From NCBI RefSeq assembly GCF_037975245.1, contig NC_092572.1, positions 33,143,989-33,207,988 of the forward strand: a DNA stretch of 64,000 nucleotides. The letters are read 5' to 3'. The first letter of the stretch is position 1. Each line of letters starts with the position of its first letter. Source of the stretch: Apostichopus japonicus (taxonomy: Eukaryota; Echinodermata; Holothuroidea; Aspidochirotida; Stichopodidae). The position numbers and the translations under genes are program-made. The notes under the pieces were generated by a model, which was not told where the DNA came from, did no database searches, and was given only the letters and a program-made list of their open reading frames with translations. Positions 22,261 to 32,621 of the stretch are shown in pieces.

Positions 22261-23235
22261 TGTGTATATATGACACTATCAGATTATATTTACCAATAAC
22301 AGCAGTTTAAATGCTCGTAACCGCACTTGTTAGTTTTAATCTCGGCGGAAGAAAAAACAAAAAAAGGGCAAACATGAAAAAGAAATGCTAATGTTAAGAT
22401 ACTACGGAAGTATTTCCAAAATAAATTCCGCGCAGAGACTGATCTAGGGAAAATGTCGAGCGCCCTCTAAAATAAAGATTTACAACAGATCTAGAAACTT
22501 GAAACCATTCGGATTAGTCATAACGTACTTCCAATATTAAATTATTAATTCATGTATCATATTTTTCTTTTTGTTCCACTTCTATTCGTCCAGAACTTGT
22601 ATTCATGCTGTGATAAACTATTTATTGTGTCGTTGGAACACAGTTTCTTAAAAATTCGTTTATGTTTCATTTAAACGTAGTTTACAAATAACACATTGTC
22701 ACCTATCTTTAACTAAATCGTTTAGTATTTAACGTAGAGGGAATTATGATATTTAACTACTTGCCTGATACTAAATTACCGTTACTTACTAACAGGAACA
22801 TGAATCTATGCCTCCCTTACCTCTTCTCCTGGTAGATTACCCCATCTGTCACAGGCCTGAAAGGAAGGGAGGGTTATTATCATGAGATGTTTAAATGTGT
22901 TTCAGGAAAATAAAAAGAGGCGAAGTAAAAAATGTATAAGTTAGAATGATATATCTTCACAAATATCACAGTTAACTTTTCTTTGCAGGTAAACACACAT
23001 CTGTATTGAACACACTGAAGTCAATGTAGGAGACAGACTCGTCACTGTAAGATGCACGGACTAAATAACAAGAATATAAACATCATCTTGATAGGGAAGG
23101 CAATGATAGCTTTAAACCCGTCATCAACCACCGAATGACGTCATCGAAAACTGAGTGACGTCACAATGACCAACTTCTCACTGAGATAATCAGATGGTTG
23201 CCCTGAACGACAGAGAAGATGACTAGAAGTGAAAG
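22261..23235. other. AT-rich spacer, no feature recognised
   Basis: About 970 bp with no ORF of useful length. Two TGACGTCA-type words near 23125-23165 resemble CREB/ATF sites, but with no gene nearby no role can be assigned. Confidence 0.45.
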
Positions 23236-23243
23236 ACAGGAGT

Positions 23244-23817
23244 ACGGAATGCCATATGTATCAAAAATGTCCAAAACTATATAAGCATGTTCAAAATAAT
23301 ATAAGCATGTCCAAAAAATTATAAGCATGTCCAAATTTATATAAACATATCGAAACTTATATAAGTATGTCCAAAAATAATATGAGCATGCCCGAAATAA
23401 TATGAGAGTGTTGAAAACTTATATGAACATGTCGAATGTAACTGCTAACTTCATCTTTATAGTGAACATTTTGGCATTTGAATTCACGCCATATGTTGCA
23501 AAATATCCAAAAAAAATAGGGAAGGCAATGATAGTGTGTTTGGACATGCGCATATTATTTTGGATATTTTGCAACATATGGCGTAACTTTAAAACGCCAA
23601 AATGTTCAATACAAAATTGAATTAAGCAGTTACATTTGACCCTCTTGTATTATTTTTCGACACTTTTTTTAATATTTTGGACATGCTCATATAGTCTTTC
23701 GACACTCTCATATTATTTTGGACATGCTCTTATTATTTTATATAAATTTGGATAGCTTATATTTTTTTGGACATGCTCATATTAGTTTGGACGTTTTTGA
23801 TACATATGGCATTCCGT
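23244..23817. mobile_element. Foldback DNA transposon with 8-bp target duplication
   Basis: Perfect terminal inverted repeats begin ACGGAATGCCATATGTATC on the left and end with the complement at 23817. The flanks carry the same 8 bases, ACAGGAGT, at 23236-23243 and 23818-23825. Inside, each arm has repeated ATGTCCAAAA/ATAAGCATG words in opposite orientation, then a second inverted pair (GCCATATGTTGCAAAATATCC near 23488 and its complement near 23562). The whole 574 bp can therefore fold on itself. No transposase is encoded; the 72-codon ORF at 23402-23620 lies across the fold. An 8-bp duplication fits hAT-like elements; long foldback arms are also common in Mutator-like elements, which give about 9 bp. 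Confidence 0.9.
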
Positions 23818-23825
23818 ACAGGAGT

Positions 23826-25499
23826 ATTTAAAGATAGAACTCAGAACATCGTAGTTGGATCGATTTAATGTCAGAAAAAGCAAAATCTTGCTTAGCCCAC
23901 AAAGCAGCATATTGGTCCCCACACCCCAACCCCGTAGTCTTACATGGTCTGTTCATATCGTGTAAAGATATCCATGACATTTTGGGAAATGCAGTTGTAT
24001 GATCAACACATACTATAACAGACACAATGGGAGAATTAAAAAGTGTAGATCTGTAAACATTGAAAAAAAATCATGAAATATAATAAAACCTGCATAGATT
24101 TTCTTCTTTCTTAATTAGTCCGTGTGTGTATGTTTATTGGGAGTTTGAACATGCGCAAATATTCAGTTTCGCAATAGTTGACTCTGTCCAACTTAGGCAG
24201 GGGAAATTTAGACCAGGGAACGACGGCCTGTTTATTTATAAAAGATTAGGGAGGGTTTATGCAACCGATACGCCCTGTGTGTCTATTAGACTAGTATAGG
24301 TAGAAACCGTGTGAGCTCGTCATTGCTTTGTCTCTATGTATTAGCTGGACTCGCACTTGGTTTAGGTTGCTCATATACTCTATAGAACTCTGTTCGAACT
24401 CGAGAGTACCATACTCGGACCAAATAGTCTCGGACTCGGTTCAGAATCAGGAGTAATTGGACTCAGCTACATCAGAGTGTTTCTTATACTATAACATACA
24501 GACATATTGAATGGTTCTGATGGAAAGAGAACTAATAACAATAGGAACCATGTGAGGATACAAGGCCCGAATGTAACATTATATTATTGTCAGCGCTTGA
24601 ATATAATTATTAATTTGCCGGGTGGTAATTGATTAAAAATCAACCACATTACCAGTTACTTTGAACACCACATCCCTCCCCCTTATCTGGTCCAGGCTTC
24701 TTCGAGAACCTGTTTTATACACAGTAGTAATTATTCAAAAGACGAAAGAAATAATGCAAATATTTTAAACCATTATTAATTCAGATTCACCCGCGTTGCC
24801 ATTTTTGTATCATAATGCTGCTGCTTATTCATAGTACTGTACATACAGAGGGTGGTACAAAAAAACGTTTCTTGAAAGTTAAATAAAAACCTTAAATTTA
24901 ACACCTTTAAGTTAAACTTTAATGAAGTCACCTCTACTTTAATTTTCAAAGTAAGTTAAAATCTAGTTGATGAAATCTACCTTTAAAAAGTACACTTGTT
25001 TCTTTGTTTCAAGTTAAAACCAAATCTGTCCATTCATATATTCGCCTGCTTGGACACACATATTTATGTCAGTCACGTATATATACATTAATATAGATGA
25101 ATAATAAAATATAATCAATAGGGATCCCGCATATCCCATTACAACTCAAACTATTAGAACCGACTTACATTTACTGACTGTTGTATTACTGCGTACAGTG
25201 ACGTCAAAACTTCAAATGAATGGTATGCATCGATATTTTTACCAATAGAACATTTTTGACTGAGACGGTGTGAAAGAGAGATATTGCAAGCACGATAGAT
25301 TCATTTCGCTTTATAAGGATTTATCCGTCTGAATATTCTCTACTTAAACATAGAGAATGTTCATTATTTCACAAGGCAATTACTTCTATAACGATAGCAC
25401 ATGTTAGGGGTCTGAATGCAGAGAAAGAAGGACAAGAATAATTAGGAAATAGGACGAAGTGCTGGAGTACGAGCATGGAAGGGAGACTTCATTAGTTTA
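23826..25499. other. AT-rich spacer, no feature recognised
   Basis: About 1.7 kb with no convincing coding, RNA or repeat signal. CTCGGACTCGG-like words near 24410-24440 are locally repeated but short. Confidence 0.45.
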
Positions 25500-25890
25500 A
25501 TTTATTTGTACCATACCTCGTTATTTGCATCATACCTCATGTTATTTGTAACCATACCTCATGATATTTGTACCATACCCCATGTTATTTGTACCATACC
25601 TCATGCTATTTGTACCATACCTCATGATATTTGTACCATACCTAATGTTATTTGTATCATACCTCATGATATTTGTACCATAGGCCTACCTCATGTAATT
25701 TGTACTATACCTCCTGTTATTTGTACCATACCTCATGTTATTTGTAACATAGGCCTACCTCATGTAATTTGTACTATACCTCCTGTTATTTGTAACCATA
25801 CCTCATGATATTTGTACCATACCTCATGTTATTTGTACCATACCTCATGTTATTTGTAACATACCTCATGTTATTTGCACTATACCTAGT
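25500..25890 (+). repeat. 21-bp minisatellite
   Basis: About 18 copies of a unit of the form TTATTTGTACCATACCTCATG, with variants (TGATATTTG, TAATTTGTACTATACCTCC, TGTAACC). Two monomers carry an extra GGCC giving CATAGGCCTACCTCATG at about 25680 and 25749, each followed by the same two variant monomers, so a three-monomer block of about 68 bp was itself duplicated. Because 21 is a multiple of 3, one frame stays open for 100 codons (IPHDICT-like repeats); this is not evidence of a protein. Confidence 0.93.
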
Positions 25891-26399
25891 CACAAGGGTT
25901 CCTTACGTATACGTTGTATTGTACGATACAAACATCCTGGACAAAAAACTCCTCGTCGTTGACAAATGAACATTTTTTTTAATATAATTATCGTTAGTTC
26001 AATATAGAAACCTAGCCACCCCCACCCTCCATTAGATTATCTAAGGAAGTTGTTTTTTATCTTTGATATCTTCATTTATAAATAACAAATCAAACCAGAG
26101 AAAGTATGCTATTACGATAACTAGGCAATATATGGATTTTTATGACCGATTGTCCTTAATTGGGTTCAAGTTTAATGTATTAGAATAATGTCTTACAGTG
26201 CGGGGTGTGATTACATTAATTACCACTTCATTAATGCGCACACATCTATCTAAACATTTACGATTATACAAGGTTTCGTTTCATGTTAAATGAGTAATAT
26301 AACACAGCAACGGATATGGTTGCTTTAGGGACACATGAATATGGTTCCATATCAGATGAAAGGGCGTTGCAAGAAAGGAGAAGGGACAAGATGGGCAAC
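25891..26399. other. AT-rich spacer
   Basis: About 500 bp between the minisatellite and the AGGTCA-rich element. No feature was recognised. Confidence 0.45.
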
Positions 26400-28326
26400 A
26401 AAAATTCAAATATTTATCTTAAAAAAAACTAATGCAGGTCACTGGAGGCGCTATTCCAAGGTCATGTGAGGTCAACAGAGGTCCACCTCTCAAAACCAAA
26501 CAAAACCTTGACCTCTGATAACTTTGCGCATGAAGGTCTCATAGGGGTCAACCATGGAAAATTTTGATCAATTTGGAGGTTGAGTTTTTGACCCATAATT
26601 GACCGTTGTTGACTTTGGATCCCATGTCCATTACACTTTGGAAACAATCGCTTACCATATTCACAACTAGTCCCAAAATGTCAACCATATTGGATCCCAT
26701 CAGTGGGAGTTTCACAAGTTATTGCCCCAAAAAACACATTTTGAGCCATAATTGACCTTTGGTGACCTTGGATTACATAACCGGTGTTTAAAAAAAACAT
26801 GCATATACTTCATTTACAACTTGTCCCAATATATCAGCCATGTCAGACTTCTTCACTGGAAGTTGTTGCAATAATTAACATAAGTGGGCAGTTTTGTGCT
26901 CTTAAGCGACCTTGAATGACCTTGGATGGCATGACGGTTTTTATGAAAAATGTTCCCCTTGATGAAGTGCACTCCATCCTAAAATTGTTATGCACTCCAA
27001 TGTACATACACAATGTTATTGCTAAAAAGGTATCAAATCCAACCGATCGAAGCGGGAGTTAGTTTCGTCTATAGAGCACAAAGAGTTATATCATATATTA
27101 AAATATTGACAAACATATTTTTCTTTGCCCTGTATCTCCTAAAATGAGCTTATTTATGAAAAAAATGTAACCTCTGATAACTTTGCACCTGAAGGTCGCA
27201 CAGGGGTGAAACATGGACAATTTTGATTGGAAGACCATTTGAGATCTGAATATGGCCACAAAAATTCAAATAATCAAAGAAACTAATACAGGTCACCAGA
27301 GGTACAGGTCACCAGAGGTCAACCTAAGGTCAAAGGTCATAAAGATGCGGATTAACTAATGGATTACAATAGCGTACCTCCCAACCTTTTTTGACCCCTA
27401 ATTGACCTTTCTTGACCTTGGATCACAACTGTTATTTTTGAAAACGATCCCCTACCCCATTTACAACTAGTACCACAATAACAAACATGTCTGACACTGT
27501 CAATGGGTGTTATTGTTTTCAGCCTTTGACCTCTGGTGACCCCAAATGACCTCTGACCCCCATGATAAACAATAGAGACCATCTAATCACTAGGAGCTAC
27601 CAACTGCTAGGTTTAAAGTTCAATTCAGAGTTTACTTTAGGAGATATCGTGTTTATATGGTTTTCAGCTTTTGACCTCTGGTGACCTCGAATGACCTTTG
27701 ACTCACATGAAAAACCATAGGGATTACCTGCTCACCAAGGGCTATCAACACACTAAGTTTAAGGTTCAAGTATCTTTTACTTCTCGAAATATCGTGTTTA
27801 CATGGTTTTCAGCCTTTGACCTCTGGTGACCCTAAATGACCTTTGACCTCCATGAAAAACATAGGGATCATCTGCTATTCTAGGTCAATCCACAGTCCAA
27901 GTTTGAAGTTCTAGCATCTTATACTTCTTGAGATACCGTGTTTACAATGTTTCTGCCTATGACCTCTGGTGATCTCGCAAAGGACCTTTGACCTCCATGA
28001 AGAAAGATAGAGACCATCTACTCACTAAGGGCTACCCACATACTAAGTTTGAAATCTAAAACACTTTAATCCTTGAGATATTGTGCTTACAAGTTTTCAG
28101 ACTTTGACTTCTGTTGACCTCAAATGACCTTTGAACTCCATGAAAAACAATAGGGATCATCTACTTACTAAGGCCTACCCACAGACCATGTTTGAAGTTC
28201 ATACAACTTAAACTTCTTGAGCGACCGTGTTTACAAGCAAAGCGTCACATACACACAAACACACACACACATACATACACACGCCATCACCATCGCATAG
28301 ATTCCTTCGGCCTTCGGCAAGGAATC
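26400..28326 (-). mobile_element. AGGTCA-rich repeat element, copy 1 (minus orientation)
   Basis: Densely packed TGACCT words (AGGTCA on the minus strand), for example TTTGACCTCTGGTGACC and AATGACCTTTGACC. In 27515-28230 they form five tandem units of about 142-148 bp, each starting TTTTCAGCCTTTGACC or a variant. The right end has AAGCGTCACAT, a (CA)n run at 28252-28285, CGCATAG, and a small hairpin GATTCCTT..AAGGAATC at 28300-28326. The same series hairpin, TATGCG, (TG)n, TGTGACGCTT, AGGTCA repeats appears in opposite orientation from 57104. The left boundary is not defined. No protein is encoded. The class is unknown to me. Confidence 0.8.
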
Positions 28327-29673
28327 AAAATATCAAATTAAAGATTCTCAAAATTATGGTCTGTATCATTTACAGCTCTTCCGTTAATTAATTATTCCTT
28401 TAAGCGTTTTGATTGGACAATACCTAATGTTTTGAGTAGACATGAACTATTTATATGGAACACCCACTGTTTCCTGCATTTAAGAGTATTTTAATTAATG
28501 CCAATAGAAACTTATACAACCCTTGTCTCTTGCCATTCAGAATTATTTTCTTTACGTTGCTGTAAACTTTATTCAAACAGAATCGCTTGAATCCTTTTTG
28601 TAGATTATTTTTAGTAACATAAGTTTTGAAATACTTATTAAAAGGTCTTTTACTTTCTTATCTTTAAGTTTATATTGATGTACATATTTTTATATTTCTT
28701 AGCCTTTGGTTCCCCTCTTGATAAATATTTTATATTTGTACTGGTGAAAACGGAAATGAAATGAAAAATACATCCGGCGTTTGAATGGATTCGAGTTAGA
28801 TATTTCTTACGGAAGCTCTTAATGTACATGTTATTTGTTCAACGGTATAGCAATATTATAGTAGGAACTATGAATCTGACCGCTTGTAATTAGCCTCAGC
28901 TGGCGATGAGAATAGAAACACTTCAGCCCCAATTCTTACATGTATAAGAAGGTGAATCTAGTTATGAAATATGTAATAGGTCCGATTTAAGTTCCGATGC
29001 TGATGCCCCCACATACTGACTGGTATTATGGTCTTGTTGTGTAAATGAAAGGGACTTACAGCTCCACCGAATCATCGGTAATGATTAACAATATATTTGC
29101 AAGATCTTCTTCTACAGTTTATTCCAAATCACGAACAAAATATTCTTTTTATCAATAAACGTTTCACCTCTTCCTTCATTTATATCAATCGCAAAATGTC
29201 CAGCATTTGCACTTTGGAAAACAGTGAGTATGATGTTCACAAGCAATTTTGTTTATCTATGCACTCCACACACACATGATAGGTATAATGTTAACCAGTT
29301 TCTGATATGATTTAAACCATACAAAGAACAACAATGTTGAATCGCGTTGCTTCGCATCGGTAACCATCCATTACATTACCAGTTCATCCTCATTTCTGAC
29401 CTAGAAACTATACAGGTATTAAATGTTCTATTCACATTAGTGTACGCGGAACCGTCGCAGAAACATTTACCTTCATAAATTTGAGTTCATTCATACTTAG
29501 TAAAGATTCCTAAATCCTATTGGTCCATTCAGGTCAGCTGACCGTGGTTAATCCTGTGAGTAACGCACGGTAAAATTACGGGGCATCACTTTAATAAATC
29601 TTTGGTTATATGTAACCAAAAATGTTTTGTTTTATGATTTTTCCCCCACACAAATGGTAGTGTATGAATGAAC
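28327..29673. other. AT-rich spacer
   Basis: About 1.3 kb. The word GTGGTTAATCCTGTGAGTAA with CGCACGG at about 29545-29573 is a solo relative of an arm of the palindromic element just downstream. No gene was recognised; the 60-codon ORF at 29097-29279 has no known motif. Confidence 0.5.
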
Positions 29674-29848
29674 GGGGTTAATCAACGGTCTAGCGTGCGT
29701 TACTCACATGATTAATGTACTCCGGGTGTTAATGCTATCGCTGGATGCACTCGGGCTCCTCTACGCTCCGCCCTCGTGCATCGCTTGCATTATCCCCGAT
29801 CGTGCATTAATCCTGTGAGTAACGCACGCTAGACCGTTGATTAACCCC
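29674..29848. mobile_element. Palindromic foldback element (MITE-like)
   Basis: A 175-bp inverted repeat. The left arm GGGGTTAATCAACGGTCTAG continues with CGTGCGTTACTCACATGATTAA, and the right arm is the near-perfect complement ending GATTAACCCC. The centre holds a second inverted pair, GATGCAC..GGGC and GCCC..GTGCATC. A direct target duplication could not be recognised. Confidence 0.85.
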
Positions 29849-30730
29849 TTATTAATAATTGAGTAAGATTGAACTTAGAAAAAAGAGTAGCAAACGTGGA
29901 CTTTTACAATGTCTGTACTTTGCGCCCTTTTTTGCTACACTCTGCTGGTAACAAGCTTGACCGTTCAAGGAATGAGTATGACTTGAAAACATAATGTTAC
30001 TTTAGTCCTCCAGGAAAGATTAAAGTTAGTTTTGTAACAACAAATATTTATGGCACTACATTTTTGGGACACAAATTATCTAAATCTGGATAAACGACAA
30101 ATATCTCCCTAATCATGAGCAGTCACGTGATTGTGACAACATATCTAGATATCTTAGTTAGTTGCAGAGTATCCAATAATTTTTCGAATATTTCACAGTT
30201 TGGTCAATTTACAACCTTTGACGTCAAAGGCAGCTTTACTTGGAAGACTAACTACTCCTGACATCCCAGAGAAAGCGAAGAAAATGAACATAACCAGTGA
30301 AAACCAGGGAGCTTGTTACAAAGACAAATAAACAAGGGCAGCTACAGTAAGCTACAGGGTCGGCTAAACATACTGTTTATACAGCTGTAGGTGCTATGAT
30401 GAGCACTTGCCCCGAAATTAAATGAACATAAACAAGAAAGGTGCAACATGATTGACAACATTCTACGGTTTCATATTTAATGTACATCGAGATGCTGAAG
30501 TAAAAACGGGATATGTTCATTAAATTCCTTTAGGAGAACAAATTAATTGATTAAGATATTTGTTTATGTCATTGATTTCTACTACAGCTAAGTTTTGTTT
30601 CAGTAGAATAATATCAATGTTTCACAATGATTTAAAGTGGTATATTGGGAACGTTAAGCAATGTCGGTTATGTCAATTATGTTGTTTCAAAGTCATTCAT
30701 GCTACCACTGTTCTACTAAATATTGAAATG
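29849..30730. other. AT-rich spacer left of the SINE
   Basis: About 880 bp. No convincing gene. The 70-codon ORF at 30560-30772 runs into the SINE and is probably fortuitous. Confidence 0.45.
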
Positions 30731-30734
30731 CTGT

Positions 30735-31034
30735 GGTGCTGTGGCCGAGTGGATAAAGGCGGTGGCATTTGAAGCAATGAGGCTTAGCAATCGGGAGGTT
30801 CGGGGTTCGATTCCCGGCCGGGTCATAGTAAGAAGGGTTTTTCATCCAAGAGCAATCTACGGTTTTCCCATCTGAAATGACTTTCTAAATGAAAAGATTT
30901 CCAATTTGAGTTAAATTTTTGAATTGGAAGCCACCCGACGTGAAAGTATCCATAAGCCCTTGCGGGTTTCTCCCACATTTTTGGTCGCTTAAGCGTCGTA
31001 AAAATAACTGCTGATTATTATTTATTTATTTATG
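30735..31034 (+). mobile_element. tRNA-derived SINE
   Basis: The head has RNA polymerase III internal promoter boxes: A box TGGCCGAGTGG at 30742-30752 and B box GGTTCGATTCC at 30804-30814. Their spacing fits a serine/leucine-type tRNA with a long variable arm. The ends do not pair as an acceptor stem (GGTGCTG against CCGGGTC), so this is not a functional tRNA gene. About 200 bp of non-tRNA body follows, with CTTGCGGGTTTCTCCCACAT near the 3' end, finishing in a (TTAT)n tail at about 31016-31033. The partner LINE cannot be named. Confidence 0.82.
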
Positions 31035-31767
31035 CTCGGTTGTCGTCATACCGATGCTCGTGAATTATTTATAGAATTTTATCTCAAAAAATTATATTTA
31101 AAAGATATGTATTTTTGTTCACTTCCAGATTTTTAAAAGTTTGTTTCTACGTTTTGAATAAACGTGATACAAAAGTTAACGTAAGTTGTTCCTCTATTAT
31201 TTGGCGCCCTCAAATCTCCACCCAACTTAGACACTAATGATAAGCGATGAATGAGGCTGTAAAGTCCAGGTGTAGCAATATAATATCCTTAATAATTGAA
31301 GATAATTATCAAGATACAATAAACAGTTAGCCAACAATAAATATGAATATTTAAATCAGATTTTAGTTACCGACTACACCGTAGTTGGAACAACTCCACT
31401 CCACCCCCCTTCGGATCCTGACAACTTCAAAATCGTCTAATGTATTTATGTATGTGTCTGTTCAAAACACGCGGGGAAATAATAGGAATATTTGTCTAAT
31501 ATTCATATTTTATCAAGTGATTGCATATGTTTGGTTACATGGTATCCGTACAACAGAACAACGAAGCGGGTTAGTAGAGCTACTGTACATATATTACTAT
31601 ATAGAGTTTCTTCCTATTTTCTAATTTATTCCAATTTCACACGAATGCAATAATCACCACCACCCTCCCCTCAAAAAGAAAAAAAGGGAAAAAAAAGGAG
31701 TATTATTGTATCGGAATCCTTGAAATGTCAGTAATTAAAATAGCTTCTCTTCCCTTCATATACAGTA
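31035..31767. other. AT-rich spacer
   Basis: About 730 bp with no recognised gene. The 79-codon ORF at 31385-31624 has no known motif. Confidence 0.45.
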
Positions 31768-32330
31768 TCAGGTGCGTATCCAGGGGGGGGGGCGTTGGGG
31801 GCGCGCGCCCCCCGGGTAAGGAAAGAGGAGAGAAAAAAAAAGAGAAGAAAAAAGGGAAAAGGAGGGGGAAAAAAAGAAAAGGAGGAGAGGAAGGAAGGAA
31901 GGGAAAAGAAAAAGAAAAAAGAGAGAAAAAGGAGAAAAGGAGAGAGTAGAAGATAGCCAAGACCTCGGGAAGAGAAAGAGGAACAGCCATAGTTAAAGCG
32001 CTGATCCCTATAATATACACAGGGTAGCCAGTGACAGATCAAGGATTACGGAGGGGGTGTGCGCCTCACCCTACCCCTTACACCGACAACTCCATTTTTG
32101 ACGTTTCCATTTTTCCTCTCTCACTAATGTATCTATATAAATACTATATATGGTCTATCATAACGCGTGTGTGTGTATGGACGCCTTAAACAATTGTACA
32201 ATTGTGCTATATGGAACCAACTGTGGCTGGTCTTGAACTCGACCGAGTCGTCGGGGTACGTGAACCATTTCGGGAAGGGGGCGACCGCCCCCCCCCCCCC
32301 CCCGAGCAAATTTTCTTTATGACATCGCTA
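31768..32330 (+). repeat. Purine-rich dispersed repeat, copy 2
   Basis: Direct-orientation partner of 18459-18985 with the same parts in the same order: CAGGTGCGTATCCAGG, GGGGGCGCGCGCCCCC, the A/G-only tract (about 31820-31950), CAGTGACAGATCAAGG, ACCGACAACTCCAT, CATAACGCGTGTG, AACTGTGGCTGGTCTTGAAC and CGACCGCC..poly-C (32287-32303). A short ACATCGCTAG stretch follows, matching the start of the hairpin-core element next to copy 1, so that element appears truncated here. The copies are similar enough to suggest fairly recent dispersal. Confidence 0.92.
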
Positions 32331-32621
32331 GTAATTTTAAGCCAATGAACCATCAGAGGTGTGGCGACAACCTCTGAACGGAACGAAGGGAGAAAACGGA
32401 GAGGGCGCTCAATCGGGCGTCTGCGGCTTTTATACCCGGAGTGTAAAGGGATGTTCCAGTAGGCTATGAATATTCACGAAATCTGCGAAACACTTTGTTG
32501 GCGAGTTCCAGTTATGTAGAATGCGTGAGCGCATCTGGGATCGTAACAATCGGAAGACTCGAAGACTTGAATGGTAACTAATGTTACGTAATAGGGTAGG
32601 TGAATAAGTGGGTTACCTAAC
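32331..32621. other. Left flank of the satellite
   Basis: About 290 bp of non-repetitive, moderately GC-rich sequence (for example GAGGGCGCTCAATCGGGCGT). No gene recognised. Confidence 0.5.

Noticed and set aside
23125-23165. Paired TGACGTCA-like sites as a CREB-controlled promoter
   Set aside because: No transcription unit could be recognised on either side, and such words are expected by chance at this scale.
25506-25808. 100-codon repeat protein
   Set aside because: It is a 21-bp minisatellite in which one frame is open by periodicity; there is no flanking gene structure.
30735-30826. Functional tRNA gene (Ser/Leu type)
   Set aside because: A and B boxes are good, but the acceptor stem does not pair, and the sequence continues into a SINE body with a TTAT-repeat tail.
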